Origin: DATBLE01 sp036555585
Lineage (GTDB): Bacteria > Actinomycetota > Thermoleophilia > Gaiellales > Gaiellaceae
NCBI GenBank assembly: GCA_036555585.1
Contig: DATBLE010000020.1
Coordinates: 30,920-94,919 of the forward strand
Length of the DNA: 64,000 bases
Direction: 5' to 3'
This document shows positions 47,881 through 56,221 of this stretch, piece after piece. The notes beneath the pieces are model-generated. The model did not search any database. It saw nothing but the letters and a program-made list of their open reading frames with translations, and had not been told where the DNA came from. Position 1 is the first letter of the stretch. Every line of letters starts with the position of its first letter. The translations under genes were made by a program, and so were the position numbers.

Positions 47881-50800
47881 ATGGGCGCGCTCGAGCTGTT
47901 CACTCCGGCGACGCGCGAGTGGTTCGAGCGCGCCTTCCCGGCGCCCACGCCGGCCCAGGACGCAGGCTGGCCGGCGATCGCCTCCGGCGAGCACACGCTG
48001 ATCCAGGCGCCCACGGGGTCGGGCAAGACGCTGGCCGCGTTCCTCTACGGGATCGACCGGCTGAACGAGACGCCGGAAGAGGGGCTGCGGCTCCTGTACG
48101 TCTCGCCGCTGAAGGCCCTCAACTACGACGTCGAGCGCAACCTGCGCGGTCCGCTGGCCGGCCTCCAGTCCGAGCTGACCGTCGCCGTCCGCACCGGCGA
48201 CACGCCGCAGAAGGAGCGCGCGGCGATGCTGCGCAAGCCGCCGGACATCCTGATCACCACGCCGGAGTCGATGTTCCTGCTCCTCACCTCGCAGGGCCGG
48301 GAGATGCTCCGCGGCGTCCGGACGCTGATCCTCGACGAGGTGCACGCGGTCGCAGGGACGAAGCGCGGCGGGCACCTGGCGCTCTCGGTCGAGCGGCTCG
48401 ACCGGCTCACGGGCGAGCCCGTCCAGCGCGTGGGGCTGTCCGCGACCCAGCGCCCGCTCGAGGAGATCGGCCGGTTCGTGTCCGGTGCGAGGCCCATCCG
48501 GCTGGTCGACGCCGGCACGCGCAAGGAGCTCGACCTGCGCGTGGTCGTGCCGGTCGAGGACATGCGCGAGCTCGGCTCCCTCGGCGAGCTGACCCACCCG
48601 GTCGTCCAGGACGGGGTCGAGATGGACGTCGGCACCGAGCTCGGGGTCAAGTCGATCTGGCCGTCGATCTACCCGGCGCTGCTCGAGCTGGTCCGTGAGC
48701 ACCGCTCGACGATCGTGTTCGTCAACAACCGCCGCCTCGCCGAGCGGCTCGCGCTGCGGCTGAACGAGCTGGCCGAGGAAGAGATCGCGCGGGCACATCA
48801 CGGCTCGCTCGCCCGGGAACAGAGAGTCGAGGTCGAGGAGCTGCTGAAGCGCGGCGAGATCCCGTGCCTGGTCGCGACCTCGTCGCTCGAGCTCGGGATC
48901 GACATGGGCGCCGTCGACCTCGTCGTCCAGGTCGAGTCGCCGAAGTCGGTCGCCCGCGGCCTCCAGCGCATCGGCCGGGCCGGCCACGAGCTGGGCGCGA
49001 CCTCGAAGGGTCGGATCTTCCCGAAGTTCCGCGCCGACCTGCTCGAGGCGGCGGTGGTCGCCGAGCGCATGCTCGCCGGCGAGATCGAGGAGACCGTCAT
49101 TCCGAAGAACCCGCTCGACGTGCTCGCGCAGCAGATCGTCGCCGTGGCGGCGCAGGAGGAGATCGAGGTGGGGGAGCTGCACGACCTCGTCCGCGGCGCC
49201 TATCCCTTTGCCGACCTGTCGCGCCAGCAGCTCGAGAACGTGCTCGACATGCTCTCCGGCCGCTACCCGTCCGACGAGTTCGCCGAGCTGCGGCCGCGCA
49301 TCGTCTGGGACCGGACGGGCGGCACGATCCGCGGACGCGAGGGTGCTCGCCGGTTGGCGGTCACGAACGCCGGGACGATCCCCGACCGCGGACTGTTCGG
49401 CGTGCACCTCGTCGACGGCGGCGGGCGGGTCGGCGAGCTCGACGAGGAGATGGTCTACGAGGCGCGCGCCGGCCAGACGTTCCTGCTCGGAGCCTCGACC
49501 TGGCGGATCGAGGAGATCACCCGCGACCGCGTGCTCGTCACGCCGGCGCCGGGCGTGCCCGGGGCGGTCCCGTTCTGGAAAGGGGAGGGAGTGGGGCGGC
49601 CGTACGAGCTCGGCGAGCAGATCGGCCGCGCGTCCCGTGAGCTCGCGGCGCTGTCCGACGACGCCGCCGTGGAACGGCTGACCGAGCGGCACATGCTCGA
49701 GGAGCGCGCGGCTCGCAACCTGCTCACCTTCCTGCGCGAGCAGGAAGGCGCCACGACGGTCGTTCCCTCGGACCGGACCGTGGTGGTCGAGCGCTTCCGC
49801 GACGAGATCGGCGACTGGCGCGTCTGCATCCTCACGCCCTTCGGTGCCCGCGTCCACGCGCCGTGGGCGATGGCGGCGAACGCGCGCCTGCGCGACGCGC
49901 TCGGGCTGGAGGCGCAGTCGATCTGGTCCGACGACGGGATCGCGTTCCACTTCCCCGACGCCGACGTGCCCCCGCCGACCGAGGAGCTGGTTCCCGATCC
50001 GGACGAGCTCGAGGAGCTCGTGGTCGCGGAGGTGGGGCAGACGGCCCTGTTCGGCTCTCGCTTCCGCGAGAACGCCGGCCGCGCGCTGCTGATCCCGCGG
50101 CGCCGCCCCGGCGAGCGGACGCCGCTGTGGCAGCAGCGCCTGAAGGCGCAGTCGCTGCTCCAGGTCGCCCGCCGCTACCCCGCCTTCCCGATCGTGCTCG
50201 AGACCTACCGCGAGTGCCTGCAGGACGTCTTCGACCTGCCGGCGCTGAAGCGGCTGCTCCACGGCCTGCGGTCGCGGACGATCGACGTCGTCGACGTGGA
50301 GACCGCCTCCGCCTCGCCGTACTCGGCCTCGCTCCTCTTCGACTACGTCGCCACGTACATGTACGAGGACGACACGCCGCCCGCCGAGCGGCGCGCCCAG
50401 GCGCTCTCGCTCGACCGCGACCTGCTCCGCGAGCTGCTCGGCCAGGAGGAGCTCCGCGACCTGATCGATCCCGGTGCGCTCGAGGAGGTCGAGGCGTACT
50501 TGCGCGGAGACCCTCGTATTCCCGACGAATTGCATGACGTTCTACGCCGTAGGGGAGATTTGCGGGAAGACGAATTTGATAGTCAACTTGCAGAAGAACT
50601 TATAGGCGATCGTCGAGCAGTGCTCGTGCGAATAGCGTCGGAGCAGCGCTTGATCGCGGCCGAGGACGCCGGCCGCTACCGGGACGCGCTCGGCGCCATG
50701 CCCCCTGCCGGCCTCCCCGACGTCTTCCTCGAGGGCGGGGAGGAGCCGCTCCTGTCGCTGGTGGCGCGGTTCGCGCGTTCGCGCGGGCCGTTCACGACCG

Positions 50801-52161
50801 GCGAGGCGAACGAACGCTTCGGCCGCGACGTCGAGCCGGAGCTGCGGGCGCTCGAGCGCGAGGAGAGGCTCGTCCGGGGGGAGCTCCGTCCGGGCGGCAC
50901 CGAGCGCGAGTGGTGCGACCCGGACGTCCTTCGCCGCCTCCGGCGCGCCTCGCTCGCGGCCCTGCGCAAGGAGGTCGAGCCCGCCGAGCAGGCGACGCTC
51001 GGCCGCTTCCTGCCGTCCTGGCACGGCATCGACCGGCGGGCGACGCTGCGCGAGGCGCTCGTCCCGCTCCAGGCGCTTTCGCTGCCGGTGTCGCTCTGGG
51101 AGTCGGACCTGCTGCCGCGGCGCGTGCCGGGCTACCGGCCCGAGCTGCTCGACCAGCTCTGCGCGACCGGCGAGGTCGTATGGGTCGGCGCCGGGCTCGA
51201 CCGGGTCACCGTGTTCTTCCGCGACGACGCCGCCGTGCTCGGCCGGCCGTCCGCGGTGGCCGCGCCGGAGGGCGAGCCGCACGACCGCATCCGCGCCGCC
51301 CTGCGCTCGAGCGCCGAGTTCTGGTTCGACCTGCTTGCGGCCACGGGGCTCGAGGCCGAGGAGGCGCTGCCCGCGCTGTGGGATCTCGTCTGGGCCGGCG
51401 AGGTGACGAACGACGCCTGGCAGCCGCTCCGCGCCGGCCGCCGCTACGGGATCCCGAGGCCGGAGCGGCGTCCGCGGCGGTTCTCACGAACGCGCACGAC
51501 GGCGGCGACGGCGACGCAGGGGCGCTGGTCGCTCGCCGATCGCCTCTTCGCCGGAGAGCAGGACCGCCGTGCGCTCGCCGAGCTCCTGCTCGAGCGGCAG
51601 GGCATCGTCACCCGCGACGGCGTCCGCGGCGAGGGGATCTCCGGCGGCTACGGCGCCGTCTACGGCGAGCTGAAGGCGCTGGAGACGCTCGGCCTCTGCC
51701 GGCGCGGCTACTTCGTCGAGGGGCTCGGCGGCGCGCAGTTCGCGCTCGGCGGCGCGGTCGAGCGTCTCCGGGAATTGCGACCGCGCGAGGACGACGAGCC
51801 GGAGCCGCTCGTGCTCGCGGCCGCCGACCCGGCGCAGCCCTACGGCGCCGTGCTCCCCTGGCCGAAGCGCGCCGGCGCGAGGGCGGCGCGTGTCGCGGGC
51901 GCCCACGTCGTCCTGCTCGGCGGCCGCCCGGCGCTGTTCGTCGAGCGCGGCGGGAAGTCGATGGTGCCGCTCCAGGATCCCGAGCCGGAGTGGCTGCGCG
52001 TGGCCCTCTCCGCCCTGGTCGACCACACGCGCCGCTTCGGCCGCAAGCGGCTGGCGGTGGAGCGCTTCGACGGCGAGCCCGTATCGGAGAGCGGTGCACT
52101 GCCCCTGCTCGTCGAGGCCGGCTTCCTCGCCGGCCCGCGCCGGGCCGTCCTGCGTCCCTAG
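47881..52161 (+). CDS. lhr: Lhr-like ATP-dependent DNA/RNA helicase
   Basis: 1,426 residues, superfamily 2 'large helicase-related' protein used in DNA repair. Motif I IQAPTGSGKTLA (residues 41-52), motif II LILDEVHAVAG, motif III VGLSATQRP, motif VI LQRIGRAGHELG, then the Lhr-specific winged-helix and beta-barrel C-terminal region. The gene is complete. Near residues 880-920 the codon use changes abruptly to AT-ending codons (50521-50640), yet the frame and helical character continue. ATG fixed by the TACCCT box. Confidence 0.92.
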   Translation: MGALELFTPATREWFERAFPAPTPAQDAGWPAIASGEHTLIQAPTGSGKTLAAFLYGIDRLNETPEEGLRLLYVSPLKALNYDVERNLRGPLAGLQSELTVAVRTGDTPQKERAAMLRKPPDILITTPESMFLLLTSQGREMLRGVRTLILDEVHAVAGTKRGGHLALSVERLDRLTGEPVQRVGLSATQRPLEEIGRFVSGARPIRLVDAGTRKELDLRVVVPVEDMRELGSLGELTHPVVQDGVEMDVGTELGVKSIWPSIYPALLELVREHRSTIVFVNNRRLAERLALRLNELAEEEIARAHHGSLAREQRVEVEELLKRGEIPCLVATSSLELGIDMGAVDLVVQVESPKSVARGLQRIGRAGHELGATSKGRIFPKFRADLLEAAVVAERMLAGEIEETVIPKNPLDVLAQQIVAVAAQEEIEVGELHDLVRGAYPFADLSRQQLENVLDMLSGRYPSDEFAELRPRIVWDRTGGTIRGREGARRLAVTNAGTIPDRGLFGVHLVDGGGRVGELDEEMVYEARAGQTFLLGASTWRIEEITRDRVLVTPAPGVPGAVPFWKGEGVGRPYELGEQIGRASRELAALSDDAAVERLTERHMLEERAARNLLTFLREQEGATTVVPSDRTVVVERFRDEIGDWRVCILTPFGARVHAPWAMAANARLRDALGLEAQSIWSDDGIAFHFPDADVPPPTEELVPDPDELEELVVAEVGQTALFGSRFRENAGRALLIPRRRPGERTPLWQQRLKAQSLLQVARRYPAFPIVLETYRECLQDVFDLPALKRLLHGLRSRTIDVVDVETASASPYSASLLFDYVATYMYEDDTPPAERRAQALSLDRDLLRELLGQEELRDLIDPGALEEVEAYLRGDPRIPDELHDVLRRRGDLREDEFDSQLAEELIGDRRAVLVRIASEQRLIAAEDAGRYRDALGAMPPAGLPDVFLEGGEEPLLSLVARFARSRGPFTTGEANERFGRDVEPELRALEREERLVRGELRPGGTEREWCDPDVLRRLRRASLAALRKEVEPAEQATLGRFLPSWHGIDRRATLREALVPLQALSLPVSLWESDLLPRRVPGYRPELLDQLCATGEVVWVGAGLDRVTVFFRDDAAVLGRPSAVAAPEGEPHDRIRAALRSSAEFWFDLLAATGLEAEEALPALWDLVWAGEVTNDAWQPLRAGRRYGIPRPERRPRRFSRTRTTAATATQGRWSLADRLFAGEQDRRALAELLLERQGIVTRDGVRGEGISGGYGAVYGELKALETLGLCRRGYFVEGLGGAQFALGGAVERLRELRPREDDEPEPLVLAAADPAQPYGAVLPWPKRAGARAARVAGAHVVLLGGRPALFVERGGKSMVPLQDPEPEWLRVALSALVDHTRRFGRKRLAVERFDGEPVSESGALPLLVEAGFLAGPRRAVLRP

Positions 52162-52163
52162 CG

Positions 52164-52664
52164 CTAGGCCTCGGCGATCGGACGGCCGACGACGAGCACC
52201 TCGCGGAGCTCCGGGTCGAGCTCCAGGTAGCTCGCGTCCGGCTGGACGCCGAGCCCGTCGAGCGTCTTCGTCCAGAAGCTGCGCACGGCGGCGGCGAGGA
52301 TCACGTCCATGATCTCGGCGTCGGTGAGGCCGAGGTCGCGAAGGCGTTGCCTGTCGGCCTCGTCGACCGCGGTCGCGTCCTCCGCCACCTGCTCCGCCAG
52401 GTCCATGACGGCCAGGTCGACCTCGTCGAGCCCCGTCGTGGTCCGATCGGTCGCGATCTGCAGCACCGGCTCGCCGAACTGCTCGATCAGCGTCTTTCCA
52501 TGGGCGAGCGCGCAGTAGCTCGAGCGCAGCTGCCGGGCCGCGGCGAGCGTCGCCAGCTCGTAGCGGCGGAGATTCATGTTCGCCTTGATCGCGCCGAGCA
52601 GCTCGCCCCAGGCGGCGTAGACGTCGGGGCGCTCCTCGAACGCCCGCTCGTAGTTCGGCGTCAT
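52164..52664 (-). CDS. Carboxymuconolactone decarboxylase/AhpD-like protein
   Basis: 166 residues, all-helical. The family motif is ATLAAARQLRSSYCALAHGKTL, with Cys and His in a C-x3-H arrangement rather than CxxC, as in the YnjA-like peroxidase-related branch. Likely an alkylhydroperoxidase-type antioxidant or an uncharacterised relative. The ATG at 52664 follows CAGAAT by six bases, close to the leaderless pattern. Converges on lhr with two bases between. Confidence 0.8.
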   Translation of the reverse strand: MTPNYERAFEERPDVYAAWGELLGAIKANMNLRRYELATLAAARQLRSSYCALAHGKTLIEQFGEPVLQIATDRTTTGLDEVDLAVMDLAEQVAEDATAVDEADRQRLRDLGLTDAEIMDVILAAAVRSFWTKTLDGLGVQPDASYLELDPELREVLVVGRPIAEA

Positions 52665-52684
52665 GTCCGCATTCTGCCGGGAGC

Positions 52685-53101
52685 TCAGGCCAGCCGGCCG
52701 AGCAGGTAGCCGAAGAGCGCGTGCCGCCAGCACGCCTGGGCGAACGCGCGGGCGTTGCCTCCGAGCGGCGGCAGGCCGGGCTCCCCCCGCGCCGGGTGGT
52801 AGCGGTCGATCAACACGCACAACGGCCAGAACGCGGCGTTCTCGGCCAGGGCCATCCCGAGCGCGAGCGGCACCGGCTGCGTGCCCGTCCGTCGCCGGAC
52901 CGCGGCGAAGGCGAGCCCGAAGACGGCGCCGTTCGCGGCGTGCATCGCCAGGCCGATCGGCCGCCAGTACCGGCGCGAGACCGCCTTCCCGAGCAGCGCC
53001 GTGTCGGAGTAGTCGCAGCGGAAGATGCGCGCGTCGAAGGGCTCGACGGCCGCCCAGGTCAGCGCCGCCACCGCTCCTGCCGCTGCCCCGCGCGCCCTCA
53101 T
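52685..53101 (-). CDS. Hypothetical membrane protein (138 aa)
   Basis: Not recognised. Three or so hydrophobic stretches: AAAGAVAALTWAAVEPFDARI, GLAMHAANGAVFGLAFAAVR, and ALGMALAENAAFWPLCVLIDRYHP, plus a C-terminal amphipathic helix HALFGYLLGRLA. Contains scattered His residues. A Shine-Dalgarno-like AGGAG lies two bases before the ATG. Divergent from the glycosylase gene. Confidence 0.6.
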   Translation of the reverse strand: MRARGAAAGAVAALTWAAVEPFDARIFRCDYSDTALLGKAVSRRYWRPIGLAMHAANGAVFGLAFAAVRRRTGTQPVPLALGMALAENAAFWPLCVLIDRYHPARGEPGLPPLGGNARAFAQACWRHALFGYLLGRLA

Positions 53102-53120
53102 GCTCCTATCGTGTTACCCG

Positions 53121-53855
53121 ATGCCCGAGGGCGATGCACTTCACCGGGCCGCCCGCCGTCTCCAGCCGATCGTCGGGGATCGGGTCGAGGTCGAGACGCC
53201 GAACCCGCGGGCCCGGGTCGGACGGCTCGCCGAGCGGCTCGACGGACGTCGCCTGCTCTCGGTGGAGGCGGTCGGCAAGAACCTGCTGCTCACCTTCGAG
53301 GGCGGCTACGTCCTGCACAGCCACCTGAGGATGAGCGGTCGCTGGTCGCTCGTCCCCCGCGGTGCCGTGCGGCGCGGCCGTCCCTGGCTCGTGCTTCGCG
53401 GCGCCTCCCACGAGGCGGTGCAGTGGAACGGCCCCGTGCTCGAGCTGCACGCGCGTGGGATCCGCCGCCTGGGGCCCGACGTCGTCGCCGCCGACCCGGA
53501 TCTCCCGCGCATGCTGGCCAACCTCCGCGCCGTCGACCAGGGCCGCGCGGTCGGCGACGCGCTGCTCGACCAGCGTCTCGTCGCGGGGGTCGGCAACAAG
53601 TGGCGCTCGGAGGTCCTCTGGGCAGCGCGGATGTCTCCCTGGCGGACGCTGGCGGAGACCGCCGACGACGAGCTTCGAGCGCTGCTCGGGACGGCGGCGG
53701 ATCGGATGCGCGGCTCGCTGGAGGGCCGCCGGCACGCGAACGTGGTCTACCGCCGCGCCGGCCGGCCGTGCCCGCGCTGCGGGGAACGGATCCGCTCGCG
53801 GGGCCAGGGCGACGCCAACCGGATCGCGTACTGGTGCCCCGGCTGCCAGCTCTGA
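53121..53855 (+). CDS. Fpg/Nei-family DNA glycosylase (Nei2-like)
   Basis: Bifunctional base-excision glycosylase/AP lyase, 244 residues. The N-terminus MPEGDALHRAARRL supplies the catalytic Pro and Glu after Met removal; GNKWRSEVLWAARMSP is the H2TH region, with the conserved Asn and Lys (VGNKWRSE); and the C-terminal zinc finger is CPRCGERI...CPGC. PEGD and the finger favour the Nei2 branch of actinobacteria (oxidised pyrimidines). Confidence 0.92.
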   Translation: MPEGDALHRAARRLQPIVGDRVEVETPNPRARVGRLAERLDGRRLLSVEAVGKNLLLTFEGGYVLHSHLRMSGRWSLVPRGAVRRGRPWLVLRGASHEAVQWNGPVLELHARGIRRLGPDVVAADPDLPRMLANLRAVDQGRAVGDALLDQRLVAGVGNKWRSEVLWAARMSPWRTLAETADDELRALLGTAADRMRGSLEGRRHANVVYRRAGRPCPRCGERIRSRGQGDANRIAYWCPGCQL

Positions 53856-53896
53856 GTCGAAGCGCAGGTAATCGGCACCGGCAGGAGAACAAGCTC

Positions 53897-55072
53897 GTGG
53901 TGACGGCCGACGCTCCCCAGCTGCACGGAGCCCTGCGCGGCTTCTGCCTGGGCGCGTTCGCCGCGCTCGACCCCGAGGTGCAGCGGGGCGACATCCCGTT
54001 CGTGGTCGACGAGCGCAACGGCCTCTACCAGTACCGCCCGCTCGTGCGGGACCACGTCGAGGCGCGCGTCGAGGTTCTCTTCCGACTCGAGGACGCGCGG
54101 ATCGCGCTCGCCGAACTGAGGCAGGAGCCCGCGGCGGCGATCTTCGCCCGGGGCTCGGCCGACCGGCAGACCGCCGACCGGACGCTCTTCCGCGCCGTCC
54201 TCGTGCCGCTGCTCGTCTCGACCGCCGAGCGGTGCGGAGGCTTCGACTGGGACGACGGGGCCTTCGACCGGGTCTACGCCGAGCTGGAGCAGTCGCTGTT
54301 CGGCACGCGCAGGGCGTACGCGGCGACCGCGCTGCTCCTGGGCGCGTCCACCCCGTCAGCAGTCGAGCTGGCGCGGGGCATCCGCGTCAAGGCGACCTAC
54401 ACCGGCCGCGAGCACACCTGCGAGCTCGAGCTCGAACGAGTGCTGGCCGAGGGGGAGGCCTCGCTTCCCGACGCCCCAGGCGAGTTCGCCGACGCCGTCA
54501 CCGCTCTGCGGCTCGCCACCGGCGCGGCGATCGCCGCCGGGCCCCTCGTCTTCGAGCAGCTCGACCGGCACCCCCTGGAGCCCAGACCGATTCTGCCGAT
54601 TGCAGGGACGCAGGCCTGCGGTGAGGAGACCCGACTCGACCCCTGGCGCGGAAGGCTCGCCGGCGATCTGCTCGAGCGGCTGGCCGCCTCCGAGCAGGAC
54701 GTCGAGCTCGGCGAGGCGATCGAGCGCTGGGAGCTGGCGCTGTTCGAGTCGGACCCGCTTCGCTCCGAGCACCTCCGCGAAGCGCTGGCGGCGCTGCTCG
54801 GCGGAGCCGACGGGCTGTGGGCGGCGGCGATGCGGGCGACGCTGCTGCTCGGCGAGCCGACTGACGCTCGGGCTCGTCTCGTGGAAGGGCTGCGCGGGCT
54901 GGCACGGGGCAGCGGTGTCGACGCGGAGACCGCGGACGCCGTTCGCCGCGTGCTCGTCGAGACGGTCCTGCACGACGACCGGCGGCGGCTGCTCGAGGCG
55001 CTCGACGACGCGCTGCTCGGACTGCAGCCGCGGCCGGCCGGCTACTTCTCGCTGCGGGCGAGCGCCGCGTGA
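53897..55072 (+). CDS. Hypothetical protein (391 aa)
   Basis: Not recognised. Soluble, Leu/Ala/Arg-rich and largely helical: LHGALRGFCLGAFAALDPEVQRGDIPFVVDERNG, then RPLVRDHVEARVEVLFRLEDARIALAELRQEP, and a C-terminal half of repeated Leu/Glu helices. No signal peptide, Walker or metal motif was seen. GTG at 53897 follows a GGAG by nine bases; a second GTG follows immediately. The frame remains open upstream through the glycosylase gene, which is not credible as coding. Confidence 0.65.
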   Translation: MVTADAPQLHGALRGFCLGAFAALDPEVQRGDIPFVVDERNGLYQYRPLVRDHVEARVEVLFRLEDARIALAELRQEPAAAIFARGSADRQTADRTLFRAVLVPLLVSTAERCGGFDWDDGAFDRVYAELEQSLFGTRRAYAATALLLGASTPSAVELARGIRVKATYTGREHTCELELERVLAEGEASLPDAPGEFADAVTALRLATGAAIAAGPLVFEQLDRHPLEPRPILPIAGTQACGEETRLDPWRGRLAGDLLERLAASEQDVELGEAIERWELALFESDPLRSEHLREALAALLGGADGLWAAAMRATLLLGEPTDARARLVEGLRGLARGSGVDAETADAVRRVLVETVLHDDRRRLLEALDDALLGLQPRPAGYFSLRASAA

Positions 55073-55117
55073 CGAAGGCGGCACAGAGGCGGCACGGTCG
55101 CGTACGTCCCGCCCGGC

Positions 55118-55123
55118 TACGGT
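55118..55123 (+). promoter_or_regulatory. -10 element of leaderless promoter upstream of parA
   Basis: TACGGT, six bases, ATG at 55130. Confidence 0.5.
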
Positions 55124-55129
55124 CGGGAG

Positions 55130-55366
55130 ATGGAGGAGGCGCGGCGCGTGCTGACCCGGCTCGAGCGGATCGAGGCGCTCGATCGCGACCGGGCGCTGCC
55201 CGGCGACCTGCTCGCCGAGGTGCGGCTGCTGCTGGTCGAGGCGGAGGCCTGGGCGCGTGCGGAGGGCGCGATCCCGGAGGCGGCCGTGGACGCGGTGGGC
55301 CGCTGCCAGGAGCTGCTCTGCGGCCCGGAAATACGGGAGATTTCGAGCAGGACTCTGCTAGCCTGA
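55130..55366 (+). CDS. Small hypothetical protein upstream of parA (78 aa)
   Basis: Not recognised. Acidic and helical: EEARRVLTRLERIEALDRDR, LPGDLLAEVRLLLVEAEAWA, AVDAVGRCQELLCGPEIREI. Two Cys near the end. It starts six bases after TACGGT and ends 84 bases before the likely parA start. Conserved position would have to be checked before tying it to the ParA-FtsZ pair. Confidence 0.55.
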   Translation: MEEARRVLTRLERIEALDRDRALPGDLLAEVRLLLVEAEAWARAEGAIPEAAVDAVGRCQELLCGPEIREISSRTLLA

Positions 55367-55450
55367 GCCGAAGGACGGCCCGGCATCATGTCGGCCGTTC
55401 AGGATATTTCGCGCCCGCAGCTTCAGGCGTCCACCTCTAAAGGAGCAACC

Positions 55451-56221
55451 GTGGGAAGGGTCATCGCACTCGCCAACCAGAAGGGCGGAGTGGCGAAGAC
55501 GACCTCGACGCTGAACCTCGCCGTCGCGTTCGCCGAGGAGGGGAACAAGGTCCTCGCGATCGACCTCGACCCCCAGGGCAACCTGACGATGAGCCAGGGG
55601 CTGAACCCGGACACGATCGAGCGGTCGATGTACGACGTGCTCGTCCACCGGCTGCCGATCGAGCAGGTCATCCACCGCGGGGAGATCGACCTCGCCGTCG
55701 CCTCGATCGACCTCGCCGGTGCCGAGCTCGCGCTCTCCGCGATGATCGGCCGCGAGCGCTCCCTCGAGAAGGCGCTTGCTCCCGTCCTCGACGGGTACGA
55801 CTTCGTCATCATCGACACGCCGCCGTCGCTCGGCCTGCTGACGATCAACGCGCTCGTCGCCGCGAACGGCGTGATCGTCCCCGTCCAGTGCGAGTACCTG
55901 TCCCTGCGCGGGCTCGTCCAGCTCGAGAACACGCTGAGCATGATCCGCGAGAACCTGAACCCCGACGTCGGCATCGAGGGGATCCTCCCGACGATGTACG
56001 ACAGCCGAACGCTCCACTCGCGGGAGGCGCTCGAGATCCTGGAGGAGAACTTCGGCGACCTGGTGTTCAAGACCCGCATCCGCAAGACGATCCGGTATGC
56101 CGAGGCGCCCGTGAAGGGGACGTCGGTGCTGAAGTACGACCCCACCGGCACCGCCGCCCAGGCCTACCGCGACCTGGCCAAGGAGGTGCTCAATGGCACG
56201 CAAGCGCGCAAGCATGCGTGA
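55451..56221 (+). CDS. parA: ParA/Soj-type partition ATPase
   Basis: 256 residues from GTG 55451. Deviant Walker A ALANQKGGVAKTTSTLNLA, A' motif AIDLDPQGNLTMS, and Walker B DFVIIDTPPSLGLLTINAL. A Mg-ATP-dependent dimer that binds DNA nonspecifically in this family. The GTG follows a near-perfect Shine-Dalgarno AAAGGAG; an ATG at 55388 would add 21 residues not typical of ParA. No parB follows; the next gene, overlapping by 29 bases, encodes an FtsZ with a long N-terminal extension. Confidence 0.93.
   Translation: MGRVIALANQKGGVAKTTSTLNLAVAFAEEGNKVLAIDLDPQGNLTMSQGLNPDTIERSMYDVLVHRLPIEQVIHRGEIDLAVASIDLAGAELALSAMIGRERSLEKALAPVLDGYDFVIIDTPPSLGLLTINALVAANGVIVPVQCEYLSLRGLVQLENTLSMIRENLNPDVGIEGILPTMYDSRTLHSREALEILEENFGDLVFKTRIRKTIRYAEAPVKGTSVLKYDPTGTAAQAYRDLAKEVLNGTQARKHA

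Noticed and set aside
47824..50535. 903-codon minus-strand open frame opposite lhr
   Set aside because: Complementary-strand artefact of the helicase gene; residue pattern mirrors its codons.
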